From positions 310,001 through 374,000 of the forward strand of contig NZ_JAHUZG010000001.1 in the NCBI RefSeq assembly GCF_019218285.1: a stretch of 64,000 bases of DNA, written 5' to 3'. The position numbers were made by a program, and so were the translations under genes. Source of the DNA: Antarctobacter sediminis (GTDB taxonomy: Bacteria > Pseudomonadota > Alphaproteobacteria > Rhodobacterales > Rhodobacteraceae). Below, one piece after another: positions 35,391-44,439 of the stretch; position 1 is the first letter of the stretch; every line of letters starts with the position of its first letter. The notes beneath the pieces were generated by a model, which saw nothing but the letters and a program-made list of their open reading frames with translations, searched no databases and had not been told where the DNA came from.

Positions 35391-38273
35391 ATGCCGGAAC
35401 TCAAGCAGATCGAAGTGCGCGGTGCGCGCGAACACAACCTGAAATCCATCGACGTGGATATCCCGCGCGATCAACTGGTTGTCATTACCGGCCTGTCGGG
35501 GTCCGGCAAGTCGTCGCTGGCGTTCGACACAATCTATGCCGAAGGACAGCGCCGGTATGTCGAGTCGCTTTCGGCCTACGCGCGCCAGTTCCTCGACATG
35601 ATGGAAAAGCCGGACGTGGACCATATCAGCGGCCTGTCACCGGCGATTTCCATCGAACAGAAAACGACGTCGAAGAACCCGCGTTCGACCGTGGGCACCG
35701 TAACCGAGATCTATGACTACCTGCGCCTGCTGTTCGCGCGGGTCGGGACACCTTATTCGCCGGCCACCGGTCTGCCCATCGAAGCGCAACAGGTGCAGGA
35801 CATGGTCGACCGTGTCATGGGGATGGAGGAAGGCACGCGCGCCTTCTTGCTGGCACCTATCGTGCGGGACCGCAAAGGCGAATATCGCAAGGAGTTTCTG
35901 GAACTGCGCAAGCAGGGCTTTCAGCGCGTGAAGGTGGACGGCGAGTTCTATGAACTCGACGAGCCGCCGACGCTGGACAAGAAGTTCCGCCATGACATTG
36001 ACGTGGTTGTCGACCGGATCGTAGTGCGCGAGGGCATGGAAACGCGGCTGGCGGACTCTTTCCGCACGGCGTTGGATCTTGCCGACGGGATTGCCGTGCT
36101 GGAAACCGCCCCGCGTGAGGGCGACCCCGAGCGGATCACCTTTTCCGAGAATTTTGCCTGCCCGGTCAGTGGCTTCACCATTCCCGAAATCGAGCCGCGG
36201 CTGTTTTCATTCAACGCGCCCTTCGGGGCCTGCCCGGAATGTGACGGTCTTGGGGTCGAGCTGTTCTTTGACGAACGGCTGGTGGTGCCCGATGTGACGC
36301 TCAAGGTGGCGGACGGGGCGCTTGCGCCCTGGCGCAAGGGCAAATCGCCTTACTTCCTGCAAACCATCGAGGCCATCGCCAAGCATTACGAGTTCGATAA
36401 GAACGCGCGCTGGAAGGATCTGCCGGCCCATGTGCAGCAGGTCTTTCTTTATGGTTCGGGCGACGAGGAAATCCCTTTCCGTTATGACGAAGGCGGGCGC
36501 GTTTACCAGGTGACGCGCGTCTTTGAAGGCGTCATTCCGAACATGGAACGCCGCTATCGCGAGACGGACAGCAACTGGATCCGCGAAGAATTTGAGCGTT
36601 ATCAAAACAATAGGCCCTGCGGTTCATGCGGCGGCTACCGGCTCCGCGAAGAGGCGCTGGCGGTCAAGATCGGCCCGTCCGATGGCGGGGCCGACCGTTT
36701 GCTGCACGTGGGCCAGGTTGTGCAGATGTCGATCAAACAGGCCTTTGACTGGTGTGCCGAGGTGCCGCAATACCTGACCGCCCAAAGGAATGAGATCGCG
36801 CGCGCCATCCTCAAGGAAATCCGCGAGCGGCTTGGTTTTCTGAACAACGTCGGACTTGAATACCTCACGCTAAGCCGTTCTGCCGGAACACTTTCTGGCG
36901 GTGAGAGCCAGCGTATCCGACTGGCCAGCCAGATCGGGTCCGGCCTGACCGGCGTTCTTTACGTGCTGGATGAACCTTCAATCGGTCTGCATCAGCGCGA
37001 CAACACGCGGCTGCTCGACACGCTCAAGAACCTGCGCGATCAGGGCAATACGGTTCTGGTGGTCGAACATGACGAAGAGGCGATCCGCGAGGCGGATTAC
37101 GTCTTTGACATCGGGCCGGGCGCAGGGGTGCATGGCGGGCAAGTGGTGGCACATGGCACGCCGTCCGAGATCTCGGCCGATCCGTCCAGCCTGACCGGCC
37201 AGTACCTGAGCGGCGCGCGGGAAATCGAGGTGCCGACCAAGCGGCGCAAGGGCAACAAGAAAAAGATCAAGGTCGTCAAGGCGACGGGCAACAACCTCAA
37301 GGAGGTGACAGCCGAGTTTCCGCTGGGCAAATTCGTCTGTGTCACCGGGGTGTCCGGCGGCGGCAAGTCGACCCTGACCATCGAAACCCTGTTCAAGACT
37401 GCCTCGATGGCGCTGAACGGCGCGCGTCAGACGCCCGCACCCTGCGAGACGATCAAGGGGCTGGAACATCTCGACAAGGTCATCGACATCGATCAGCGCC
37501 CCATCGGAAGGACCCCGCGATCGAACCCGGCCACCTATACCGGGGCCTTTACGCCCATCCGCGACTGGTTCGCCGGTTTGCCCGAAGCCAAGGCGCGCGG
37601 CTACAAGCCCGGGCGGTTCAGTTTCAACGTCAAGGGGGGCCGCTGCGAGGCCTGTCAGGGCGACGGTGTCATCAAGATCGAGATGCACTTTCTGCCCGAT
37701 GTCTATGTCACCTGCGAGACCTGCAAAGGCGCGCGCTATAATCGTGAAACGCTGGAAATTCTGTTTAAAGGCAAGAGCATCGCGGACGTTCTTGATATGA
37801 CGGTCGAGGACGCACAAGAGTTCTTCAAGGCGGTGCCCTCGATCCGGGACAAGATGGATGCCTTGGCGCGTGTCGGGCTTGGCTATATCAAGGTCGGCCA
37901 GCAGGCGACCACCTTGTCCGGTGGCGAGGCGCAGCGGGTCAAACTGTCCAAGGAACTGGCGAAACGGTCCACGGGCCGAACCCTGTATATCCTCGACGAA
38001 CCGACCACCGGCCTGCACTTTGAAGACGTGCGCAAGCTGTTGGAAGTGCTGCATGAACTGGTCGAACAAGGCAATACGGTCGTGGTGATCGAACACAATC
38101 TGGACGTGGTGAAGACCGCCGACTGGATCATCGACATCGGTCCCGAAGGCGGCGACGGCGGTGGGCAGATCGTGGCCGAGGGCACGCCTGAGAAAGTGGC
38201 CGAGGTCGAAGCCTCGCACACCGGGCGGTACCTCAAGCCGTTGCTACAGGCGCGCAAGGTGGCTGCGGAATAA
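35391..38273 (+). CDS. uvrA: UvrABC system protein A
   Basis: A 960-residue UvrA, the damage-sensing ATPase of nucleotide excision repair. Two ABC modules are visible, with Walker [10 protein letters not shown] near residue 31 and GVSGGGKST in the second half, and signatures LSGGESQR and LSGGEAQR. Zinc-binding CxxC pairs occur in both halves ([16 protein letters not shown] and [10 protein letters not shown]). A GTG three bases upstream is an alternative start. The SOS box upstream indicates LexA control. Confidence 0.97.
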   Translation: MPELKQIEVRGAREHNLKSIDVDIPRDQLVVITGLSGSGKSSLAFDTIYAEGQRRYVESLSAYARQFLDMMEKPDVDHISGLSPAISIEQKTTSKNPRSTVGTVTEIYDYLRLLFARVGTPYSPATGLPIEAQQVQDMVDRVMGMEEGTRAFLLAPIVRDRKGEYRKEFLELRKQGFQRVKVDGEFYELDEPPTLDKKFRHDIDVVVDRIVVREGMETRLADSFRTALDLADGIAVLETAPREGDPERITFSENFACPVSGFTIPEIEPRLFSFNAPFGACPECDGLGVELFFDERLVVPDVTLKVADGALAPWRKGKSPYFLQTIEAIAKHYEFDKNARWKDLPAHVQQVFLYGSGDEEIPFRYDEGGRVYQVTRVFEGVIPNMERRYRETDSNWIREEFERYQNNRPCGSCGGYRLREEALAVKIGPSDGGADRLLHVGQVVQMSIKQAFDWCAEVPQYLTAQRNEIARAILKEIRERLGFLNNVGLEYLTLSRSAGTLSGGESQRIRLASQIGSGLTGVLYVLDEPSIGLHQRDNTRLLDTLKNLRDQGNTVLVVEHDEEAIREADYVFDIGPGAGVHGGQVVAHGTPSEISADPSSLTGQYLSGAREIEVPTKRRKGNKKKIKVVKATGNNLKEVTAEFPLGKFVCVTGVSGGGKSTLTIETLFKTASMALNGARQTPAPCETIKGLEHLDKVIDIDQRPIGRTPRSNPATYTGAFTPIRDWFAGLPEAKARGYKPGRFSFNVKGGRCEACQGDGVIKIEMHFLPDVYVTCETCKGARYNRETLEILFKGKSIADVLDMTVEDAQEFFKAVPSIRDKMDALARVGLGYIKVGQQATTLSGGEAQRVKLSKELAKRSTGRTLYILDEPTTGLHFEDVRKLLEVLHELVEQGNTVVVIEHNLDVVKTADWIIDIGPEGGDGGGQIVAEGTPEKVAEVEASHTGRYLKPLLQARKVAAE

Positions 38274-38302
38274 CCCGGCCACCCGAAGAAAAGCGCGGAC
38301 AA

Positions 38303-38327
38303 AAAAGGCCCCGTTGCGGGGCCTTTT
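38303..38327. terminator. Bidirectional terminator after uvrA
   Basis: AAAAGGCCCC-GTTGC-GGGGCCTTTT is a perfect 10-base-pair stem with an A-run before and T-run within the arm, between convergent uvrA and the DUF2892 gene. Confidence 0.75.
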
Positions 38328-38342
38328 GCCATGCTGATTGGC

Positions 38343-38546
38343 TCAGGACTTCGTCTTGCAGGTGTTGATCCCCAGCAGCGCATAGGGCGGGCAGGACCCC
38401 ATCGCCGAGGTGCCCAGCATCACGACGCCGACAACCAACAGCAGCCAAGACCAGCCGCCCGACACCATGAAAAAGGCGATGATCGCGATCACGCCGACGA
38501 TGGCGCGGATAAGGCGGTCAGTCTGACCCATATTCTTTTTGAACAT
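38343..38546 (-). CDS. DUF2892-family small membrane protein
   Basis: A 67-residue protein of the YgaP-transmembrane-like (DUF2892) type: NMGQTDRLIRAIVGVIAI at the N-terminus, two hydrophobic helices and a C-terminal CPPYALLGINTC motif. Its role is unknown. GGGGG precedes the ATG at 38546; a longer in-frame start at 38621 has no SD. Confidence 0.85.
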   Translation of the reverse strand: MFKKNMGQTDRLIRAIVGVIAIIAFFMVSGGWSWLLLVVGVVMLGTSAMGSCPPYALLGINTCKTKS

Positions 38547-38633
38547 TGTTACCCCCGGTAAAGGTTGATCCAAGATAATGCTTAACGCCGGATCGCGAGT
38601 CTTGCATATGATCTGGATCAACCTTCGGGCGGC

Positions 38634-38972
38634 TTAGTCCGCCAGTTCCGCCAACGCGCCGATGATATCCAGCACGGCGCGGGTATCCGGATCGACGCGG
38701 TAGACCTGATCGCGGACCACGACGTAGGTGCGGTCATCGCGCAGACCATAGCGCCCGGGGTCCAGCAGGATCTGCGCGTCACGCGTCACATGATCGCCGC
38801 GCGACAGATGATGATGATCGCCTTGTTTCTTGGCCTGGCCCGGAGGAACGCAGGGAACGGCCTTTTTGGCGAGTCCCGGCGGGCAATGGGCCGGGCTGGC
38901 CAATGCGGGACCGGCCAGAGGGGCGGCGAAAAGCGAGGCGCCAAGAAGGATGCGGGCAAAACTGCGGTGCAT
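38634..38972 (-). CDS. Small periplasmic protein with CPPGLAKK motifs
   Basis: A 112-residue exported protein. Signal peptide to about residue 25, then two similar turns, CPPGLAKK and CVPPGQAKK, a His-rich QGDHHHLSRGDH stretch and an RcnB-like C-terminus (YGLRDDRTYVVVRDQVYRVDP). Homologues are sometimes misannotated as excinuclease subunit A; I see nothing to support that. The histidines suggest possible metal binding. Confidence 0.75.
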   Translation of the reverse strand: MHRSFARILLGASLFAAPLAGPALASPAHCPPGLAKKAVPCVPPGQAKKQGDHHHLSRGDHVTRDAQILLDPGRYGLRDDRTYVVVRDQVYRVDPDTRAVLDIIGALAELAD

Positions 38973-39070
38973 GTTGGTCTCCGGGTTGAGTGTCTTTGCG
39001 TCTTTAACGCCTCAACCCGGGGAATGGTCGCATCGGTCGCAAAGGGTCGGCGGCAATCCGCTGGGCCGGA

Positions 39071-40990
39071 TCAGCCGCGCCCGCGTTTTTCAAAGCGTGG
39101 CAGCATGGCCGAGAAATCGCGGCCCATGCCGTCCTCATCCTCGACAAAGCTGCGGTAAAGCTCCATCGCGGCCTGACCCAAAGGCGTGTCGGCATCGGCC
39201 TCGCTGGCGGCCTGCTGCGACAGGCGCAGGTCCTTCAGCATCAGGTCGGCGGCGAAACCGGGTTGATAGCCATTGTCGGCGGGCGATTTCGGGCCGACGC
39301 CGGGCGCGGGGCAATAGGCGTTCATGCTCCACGAATAGCCCGAAGAGGTCGAGACCACGTCGAACATGGCCTGCCGGTCGAGGCCCAGCTTGTCGGCGAG
39401 GGCAAATGCCTCGCAGGTGGCGATCATGGTCACGCCGAGGATCATGTTGTTGCAGATCTTGGCGGCCTGGCCATTGCCGGCGGGGCCGCAATGCACGGCT
39501 TTCTGGCCCATGATGTCGAACAGCGGCAGTGCCTTGGCAAAGGCCTCGTCCGGGCCGCCGACCATGAAGGTCAGCGTGCCGCCCGCCGCGCCACCGATGC
39601 CGCCCGAGACCGGCGCATCCAGCGCCATCATGCCTGCGGCCTCGGCCTCGTCGGCGACTGCGCGGGCCGAGGCCACATCGACGGTGGAACAGTCCAGAAG
39701 CACCGCACCCTTGCTCATGGCGGGCAGGATCTGTGCCGCGACCGAACGCAGGATCTGGCCGTTGGGCAGCATGGTGATGACCACATCCGCGCCGGTTGCG
39801 GCCTCTTCCGCGGTGGCGACGGGGGTGACGCCCTCGGCGGTGGTGCCCGCCACGTCAAAGCCTTTGACGGCGTGACCTGCCTTGGCGAGGTTGGCGGCCA
39901 TGGGAGCGCCCATATTGCCCAGTCCGATGAAACCGATGTTCATGGTCTTCTCCTTGAAATCCAGCGTGTCGGCGCCAAGCGGCATCAGCATCTTCGAAAC
40001 GTCGATCAGCGGCACGCTGTCGAGATCATGCCGCCACTTGGGCGATTTGTCCTTGTCGATGATGGCCGCGCGGATGCCTTCGAGGAAATCGCCCTGTTGC
40101 ATGATCCGGTGGCTGACGCGGTATTCCAGTTCCAGCGCCTTGCGGATGTCGAGCCCGGGGCCGCGCAGCCGGTGGATCATCTCGAGCGTGACCGCCATGG
40201 ACAGGGGCGCATTGCGCGACATGGTCTTGAGCCCCTTTTGCGCCAGCTCGCTGTCGCTGTTGCGCAGGGTGTTCAGCACGTCCTTCAGCGCCTCGCCATC
40301 GAAAAGCCTATCGATCTCGGCCTGTTGCGCGGCAAGGGCGCTGTCGGGCGGCGTGGGTGCATCCCCCAGCGCCGCAAGATCGCCGCTGTCGATCAGAGCC
40401 TGTTTGAGGGCGGGCCAGTCGGCCTCGGGGTGAAAACGGTCAGCAAAGCCCGCGTGGATCGCATCGCCCGGACCCATGCGCGCGGCGGTGATGCCGAGGT
40501 ATTCGCCCAGACGGCCCGGTGCCTGCGCAAGCACAAAGCTGCCGCCCACGTCCGGGACAAAGCCGATACCGCATTCCGGCATGGAGATCTGTGTCGACTC
40601 GCCCACGATGCGATGCGAGCAATGCCCGCCGATGCCGACGCCGCCCCCCATGACAAAGCCGTGCAGGAAGCTGACGATGGGCTTGGGGTATTCCGCCAGC
40701 TTGGCGTTCATCCGGTATTCGTCGCGCCAGAAGGCGCGGCCATAGTCGAAATCGCCCGCGGTGCCGGTGCGGTACATCTCGGCGATGTCGCCGCCGGCGC
40801 AGAAGGCGCGATCTCCCTCGGCATCCATGATGACGAGCTTGACGCTGTCGTCGTTGCGCCAGGCGTCCAGCGCCTGTTCGGTGGCCAGGCACATGTCCCA
40901 GGTCAGTGCGTTGAGCGCCTTGGGTCGGGTGAGCGTGATGCGGCCTGCCTGGCCTTCGGTACGGATCTGGATATCGGTCATTCTGGCCAT
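39071..40990 (-). CDS. Joined 3-hydroxyisobutyryl-CoA hydrolase and 3-hydroxyisobutyrate dehydrogenase
   Basis: One uninterrupted 639-codon frame covers two successive valine-degradation enzymes. Codons 1-349 are a crotonase-fold hydrolase (CAGGDIAEMY, GGGVGIGGHCSH, PECGIGFVPDVGGS). From Met350 (39943) it is a 290-residue MmsB dehydrogenase (GFIGLGNMGAPMA, APVSGG, catalytic-Lys region GNGQAAKICNNM). At the join an internal AAGGAG lies 6 bases before ATG 39943, so MmsB can also be made alone. The hydrolase stop seen in separate-gene versions is absent. The start may be 40990 or 40981. The isobutyryl-CoA dehydrogenase gene lies just upstream. Confidence 0.85.
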   Translation of the reverse strand: MARMTDIQIRTEGQAGRITLTRPKALNALTWDMCLATEQALDAWRNDDSVKLVIMDAEGDRAFCAGGDIAEMYRTGTAGDFDYGRAFWRDEYRMNAKLAEYPKPIVSFLHGFVMGGGVGIGGHCSHRIVGESTQISMPECGIGFVPDVGGSFVLAQAPGRLGEYLGITAARMGPGDAIHAGFADRFHPEADWPALKQALIDSGDLAALGDAPTPPDSALAAQQAEIDRLFDGEALKDVLNTLRNSDSELAQKGLKTMSRNAPLSMAVTLEMIHRLRGPGLDIRKALELEYRVSHRIMQQGDFLEGIRAAIIDKDKSPKWRHDLDSVPLIDVSKMLMPLGADTLDFKEKTMNIGFIGLGNMGAPMAANLAKAGHAVKGFDVAGTTAEGVTPVATAEEAATGADVVITMLPNGQILRSVAAQILPAMSKGAVLLDCSTVDVASARAVADEAEAAGMMALDAPVSGGIGGAAGGTLTFMVGGPDEAFAKALPLFDIMGQKAVHCGPAGNGQAAKICNNMILGVTMIATCEAFALADKLGLDRQAMFDVVSTSSGYSWSMNAYCPAPGVGPKSPADNGYQPGFAADLMLKDLRLSQQAASEADADTPLGQAAMELYRSFVEDEDGMGRDFSAMLPRFEKRGRG

Positions 40991-41004
40991 TCCTGATGTT
41001 GAAA

Positions 41005-41070
41005 GGGGGCTGTCTGCCCCCTCTGGACCTGCGGTCCATTCACCCCCGAGGATATCTTTCGACAGAAGAA
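41005..41070 (+). repeat. Roseobacter-type intergenic repeat, copy 2
   Basis: Hairpins GGGGGC-TGTCT-GCCCCC (41005-41021) and TGGACC-TGC-GGTCCA (41024-41038) are followed by CCGAGGATATCTTTCGACAG and AAGAAG, matching copy 1 at 14461-14515. Confidence 0.5.
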
Positions 41071-41090
41071 GCCCGGGGTCTGTCCGTTGA

Positions 41091-42230
41091 TCAGGCGGCG
41101 AGCATCTGGCGCGAGATGATCAGGCGCATGATTTCATTGGTGCCTTCGAGGATCTGGTGGACCCGCAGGTCACGGACGATTTTTTCGATGCCGTAGTCGG
41201 CGAGATAGCCATAGCCGCCGAACATTTGCAGGCAACCATTGGCGACTTCGAAGGCATTGTCGGTGACCATGAGCTTGGCCATGGCGCAGAACTTGGTGGC
41301 ATCGGGGGACTTGGCGTCGACCTTCCAGGCGGCCTGACGCAGGAAGGTGCGCGAGGCTTGCAGTTTGGTTTCGTATTCCGCGAGGCGGAATTGCAGCGCC
41401 TGGAACTGGTTGATCGGTTTGCCGAAAGCCTTGCGTTCGGACATGTATTGCAGCGTCAGGTCCAGCGCCTGCTGGGCGGCGCCGAGGGCGCTGGCCGAGA
41501 TGTTGAGCCGTCCGCCGTCGAGACCGGCCATGGCGTAGCTGAAACCGCGGCCTTCTTCGCCGATCAGGTTTTCCGCCGGGATCGGGCAATCGTCGAACTG
41601 GACCTGCGCGGTGGGAGAGGAGCGCCAGCCCATCTTGTCCTCGAGCGCGCCGAAGCTGAGGCCCTCGGTTCCGTTCTCCACGAAGAGCGTCGAGATGCCC
41701 TTGGGGCCGTCCTCGCCGGTGCGGCACATGACGACATAGGCATCGGAGTAGCCACTGCCCGAGATGAAGGCCTTGGTCCCGCTGAGGTTGTAGCCCTCGT
41801 TGGTGCGGGTGGCGCGGCTGCGCAGGGCGGCGGCGTCCGAGCCGCTGCCCGGTTCGGTCAGGCAGTAGGACAGCACGGTTTCCATGGTCAGGACCTTGGG
41901 CAACACGCGGGCCTTGAATTCATCGCTGGCGAAACTGTCGATCATGCGGGCGCACATGTTGTGGATCGACAGGAAGGCCGCGACCGAGGGGCAGGCCATG
42001 CTGAGCGCCTCGAAGACCAGAGTCGCGTCCAGCCGTGACAGGCCGGAACCGCCGCTTTCCTCGCTGACGTAGAGACCGCCAAAGCCGAGCTGGGCGATTT
42101 CCGGCCAAAGTTCCTTGGGGATGGTGCCTGCGGCTTCCCATTCGCGGGCGAAGGGCGCGATGCGCTCTTGTCCGAAGGCGTAAGCCATGTCGAAGATGGC
42201 TGTCTGTTCCTCGCTGAGTGCGAAATCCAT
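41091..42230 (-). CDS. Isobutyryl-CoA dehydrogenase-like acyl-CoA dehydrogenase
   Basis: A 379-residue FAD acyl-CoA dehydrogenase. The N-terminal FALSEEQ, CLTEPGSGSDAAAL (FAD/substrate loop), QMFGGYGYLADYGIEKIVRDLRVHQI and the catalytic-Glu region EGTNEIMR are all present. The context, next to the hydrolase/dehydrogenase frame of valine breakdown, points to the isobutyryl-CoA to methacrylyl-CoA step. GGAGGAG precedes ATG 42230. The upstream 150 bases carry palindromes resembling those by mmsA. Confidence 0.9.
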   Translation of the reverse strand: MDFALSEEQTAIFDMAYAFGQERIAPFAREWEAAGTIPKELWPEIAQLGFGGLYVSEESGGSGLSRLDATLVFEALSMACPSVAAFLSIHNMCARMIDSFASDEFKARVLPKVLTMETVLSYCLTEPGSGSDAAALRSRATRTNEGYNLSGTKAFISGSGYSDAYVVMCRTGEDGPKGISTLFVENGTEGLSFGALEDKMGWRSSPTAQVQFDDCPIPAENLIGEEGRGFSYAMAGLDGGRLNISASALGAAQQALDLTLQYMSERKAFGKPINQFQALQFRLAEYETKLQASRTFLRQAAWKVDAKSPDATKFCAMAKLMVTDNAFEVANGCLQMFGGYGYLADYGIEKIVRDLRVHQILEGTNEIMRLIISRQMLAA

Positions 42231-42325
42231 TGCGGGGCTCCTCCCTGCCGGGCTCTGAATTGAACGCTTGTTCAGATTGTGCCGCGAAGTGACCTGCAAA
42301 GCAAGCGGTGCGCGCGCAATCCTGC

Positions 42326-42383
42326 TTTGCGTTTTTGCAATGGTTGGGGCGCGGCCTGCGATGGTTGTTTGCGTTAACGCAAA
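42326..42383. promoter_or_regulatory. Palindromes upstream of the isobutyryl-CoA dehydrogenase
   Basis: TTTGCGTTAACGCAAA (42368-42383) is a perfect 16-base palindrome; TTTGCGTTTTTGCAA (42326-42340) is a related imperfect one. They lie 96-153 bases before the valine-pathway start and look like the GCAAAA/TTTTGC sites near mmsA. Confidence 0.35.
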
Positions 42384-42386
42384 GCG

Positions 42387-43520
42387 TCAGGGCCGAACCG
42401 TCGCGCGGATGACCTGTTCGACGCGCGCCAACCCGATGTCATTGTCGAATTTCGCCTCGGCGGTGGCTCGGGCGGCGGCGGACATGGCGGAACGGTCGGG
42501 CGTGTCGAGAAGCTGGCGGATGGTGTCGGCAAACCCGTCTTCGTCCCATTCCTCCACGAGATAGCCGTTGACGCCGTGTTGCACCGCCTCGGGGATGCCC
42601 GCGTGCTGGGTGGACAGGGTGATGCAGCCGCAGGCCAGCGCCTCCTGAATCGCGGTGGGCAGGCCTTCGGTATTGCCGTTCTTGGCGGTGACGGAATGCT
42701 GAAGGAAGACTTCGGTCGTCAGCAGGTGGTCGCGGACCTTGTCATGGGGCAGGGCACCGGTAAAAGTCACCTGGTCCTCGATCTGGAGTAGGCGGGCCTT
42801 GGCCTTGCAATCCTCCAGCAGCGGGCCGTCCCCGATGAAGGTCAGATGGGCATCGCGTCCCTTGGCGGCCTTGGCAAAGGCGCGCAGGGTGATGTGCGGG
42901 GCCTTTTTTTCGACCATGCGACCCACGGCCAGAAAGCTGCCGGGCCGTTTGGGGCCGGGGGTAAAGCGGCGGATGTCGACGCCGGAAGGCACGACATGCG
43001 CATTCGGGTGCGTAATGCCATGAGCGGCGAGGTTGTCCAGCAGGAACTGGCTGACCGAGAACATGCCCGCAAGGCGCGGCATCATCAGCCGGTAAGACCG
43101 GATGCGCTGTTTCGATCCCAGTGCGGCAGAGGCATCGGTGCCGCGCCAGTAAGTGAAAACCGGGATGCCAAGATCATTGCCCAGCTTGGCCACCACAAGC
43201 GCCTGGGTGCCGAATTCGGCCAGGATCACCTTGACCTGCTGATCGCGCAGGAAATCCGCAAGGCGCTTGCGGTTGTCTCCGAAGGGCAACCGCGAGGTGC
43301 CATGCAGAAGCGCGCCAGAGACAGCGGCGAAAGGCGCGCGCAGCTTGTCCATCACGGTCAGGGGCGCGCGGCGTATGAACAGCGGTTTGCCCAGCGGATC
43401 CTCACCGTTGTGGCGTCCGCAAACGACGCAGGTGTCGCCACCGAAGAGATGCTGGATGTGACGATTGATGAAGGTCTCGCCCATCACGAAATAATCGGAG
43501 GTTGCGATGGCGGTTTTCAT
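42387..43520 (-). CDS. GT4-family glycosyltransferase
   Basis: A 377-residue glycosyltransferase of the GT-B/GT4 type: VVPSGVDIRRFTPG, AVGRMVEKKAPH, FIGDGPLLED, FTGALPHDKV, then the E-x7-E motif EGLPTAIQEALACGCITLSTQHAGIPEAV region. It adds a sugar to an unknown acceptor, probably in envelope polysaccharide. No other polysaccharide genes are adjacent. Confidence 0.9.
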   Translation of the reverse strand: MKTAIATSDYFVMGETFINRHIQHLFGGDTCVVCGRHNGEDPLGKPLFIRRAPLTVMDKLRAPFAAVSGALLHGTSRLPFGDNRKRLADFLRDQQVKVILAEFGTQALVVAKLGNDLGIPVFTYWRGTDASAALGSKQRIRSYRLMMPRLAGMFSVSQFLLDNLAAHGITHPNAHVVPSGVDIRRFTPGPKRPGSFLAVGRMVEKKAPHITLRAFAKAAKGRDAHLTFIGDGPLLEDCKAKARLLQIEDQVTFTGALPHDKVRDHLLTTEVFLQHSVTAKNGNTEGLPTAIQEALACGCITLSTQHAGIPEAVQHGVNGYLVEEWDEDGFADTIRQLLDTPDRSAMSAAARATAEAKFDNDIGLARVEQVIRATVRP

Positions 43521-43581
43521 GCGGTGCTCCCGGCTGTTGCGGCGGTCGTACCTTGACCGGGGCGCGCTGCCAAGGGGCGGC

Positions 43582-44259
43582 TCAGGCCGTATCGAACCCG
43601 ATGCCCCACCAGCGCAGCGTGTTGACCAGATGCAGGCGGATCGCGGTCACGGCGCGATCGGCATCGCGCGTCTCTAGAGCCGAGATGATTTCCAGATGTT
43701 CTTGCATGGCTGGGATGATGCGGTCCGCAAGAAACGGGCGCATGTTCTGGATAATCGCGACACGGTTGCGATTGTCTTCGTACAGTCCTTCGGCAAGTTG
43801 CAGCCCGATCCCGCGCGCCAGCATGTCATGCAGGCTGAGATCGGTTTCGATGGCCCGCCGCTGAACCTCTGGGGTGACACCGGCGCGGGCGCGTTCACAC
43901 ATTGCTTCGTGACTGTCACGCAAGGCGCCCAGAGGCAGCGGTTGGCTTGCGTCAATCAGGCGACGCGCGCCCTCTGCATCGAATATCGCGCGCAGTTCAA
44001 GGCATTCGCGGGTCCGCTCGGGATCGGCTTCCATGATTGCCAGCCCGCGTTTGGGCAGGATCGTAACCAGTCCCGCCGCTTCGGCCCGTTTCACCGCCTC
44101 GCGCACGGCGGCGATGGGCATGGCCAGTTGGTCCACCAGCATCGGCATGGACATAAAGGCCCCGCTGCGCAGACGGCCCTCGCGCAGGTGCCGGATCAGT
44201 TCCTGATGTGCCTTGTCGGCCTGCAACTCGGCGGTGCGAACAGATGAAGAAAGCGGCAT
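43582..44259 (-). CDS. GntR-family (FCD) transcriptional regulator
   Basis: A 225-residue GntR protein: N-terminal winged HTH (LVDQLAMPIAAVREAVKRAEAAGLVTILPKRG) and an alpha-helical FCD ligand domain. The ATG at 44259 (MPLSSS) is preferred; the longer in-frame start at 44328 overlaps one of the operator half sites. Divergent from the NCS1 transporter with a palindromic site between, so it probably represses the transporter. Confidence 0.9.
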   Translation of the reverse strand: MPLSSSVRTAELQADKAHQELIRHLREGRLRSGAFMSMPMLVDQLAMPIAAVREAVKRAEAAGLVTILPKRGLAIMEADPERTRECLELRAIFDAEGARRLIDASQPLPLGALRDSHEAMCERARAGVTPEVQRRAIETDLSLHDMLARGIGLQLAEGLYEDNRNRVAIIQNMRPFLADRIIPAMQEHLEIISALETRDADRAVTAIRLHLVNTLRWWGIGFDTA

Positions 44260-44325
44260 CGCGGCCCTTCGCCCTTGATTGTTCCGGAAATCAGAAAGGT
44301 CATGTTTGATTTTCACGATATCCTG

Positions 44326-44355
44326 CATCTAACCTATCATCTAACATTTTAGATG
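44326..44355. promoter_or_regulatory. Candidate GntR operator
   Basis: CATCTAA-CATT-TTAGATG (44338-44355) is an exact inverted repeat, with a third CATCTAA half site at 44326-44332, in the 180-base divergent promoter region. Confidence 0.5.
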
Positions 44356-44439
44356 CAATGCCAGTTGGCAGGTCAACAGAAATGAAAATCAGGACGGCCC
44401 GATCACGTCACAACGGGGCCGCCAAAAGGGAGTAAGAGG

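Noticed and set aside
38634-38972. Excinuclease ABC subunit A label for the small periplasmic protein
   Set aside because: It is 112 residues with a signal peptide and no ATPase motifs; similar mislabelling arises from proximity to uvrA.
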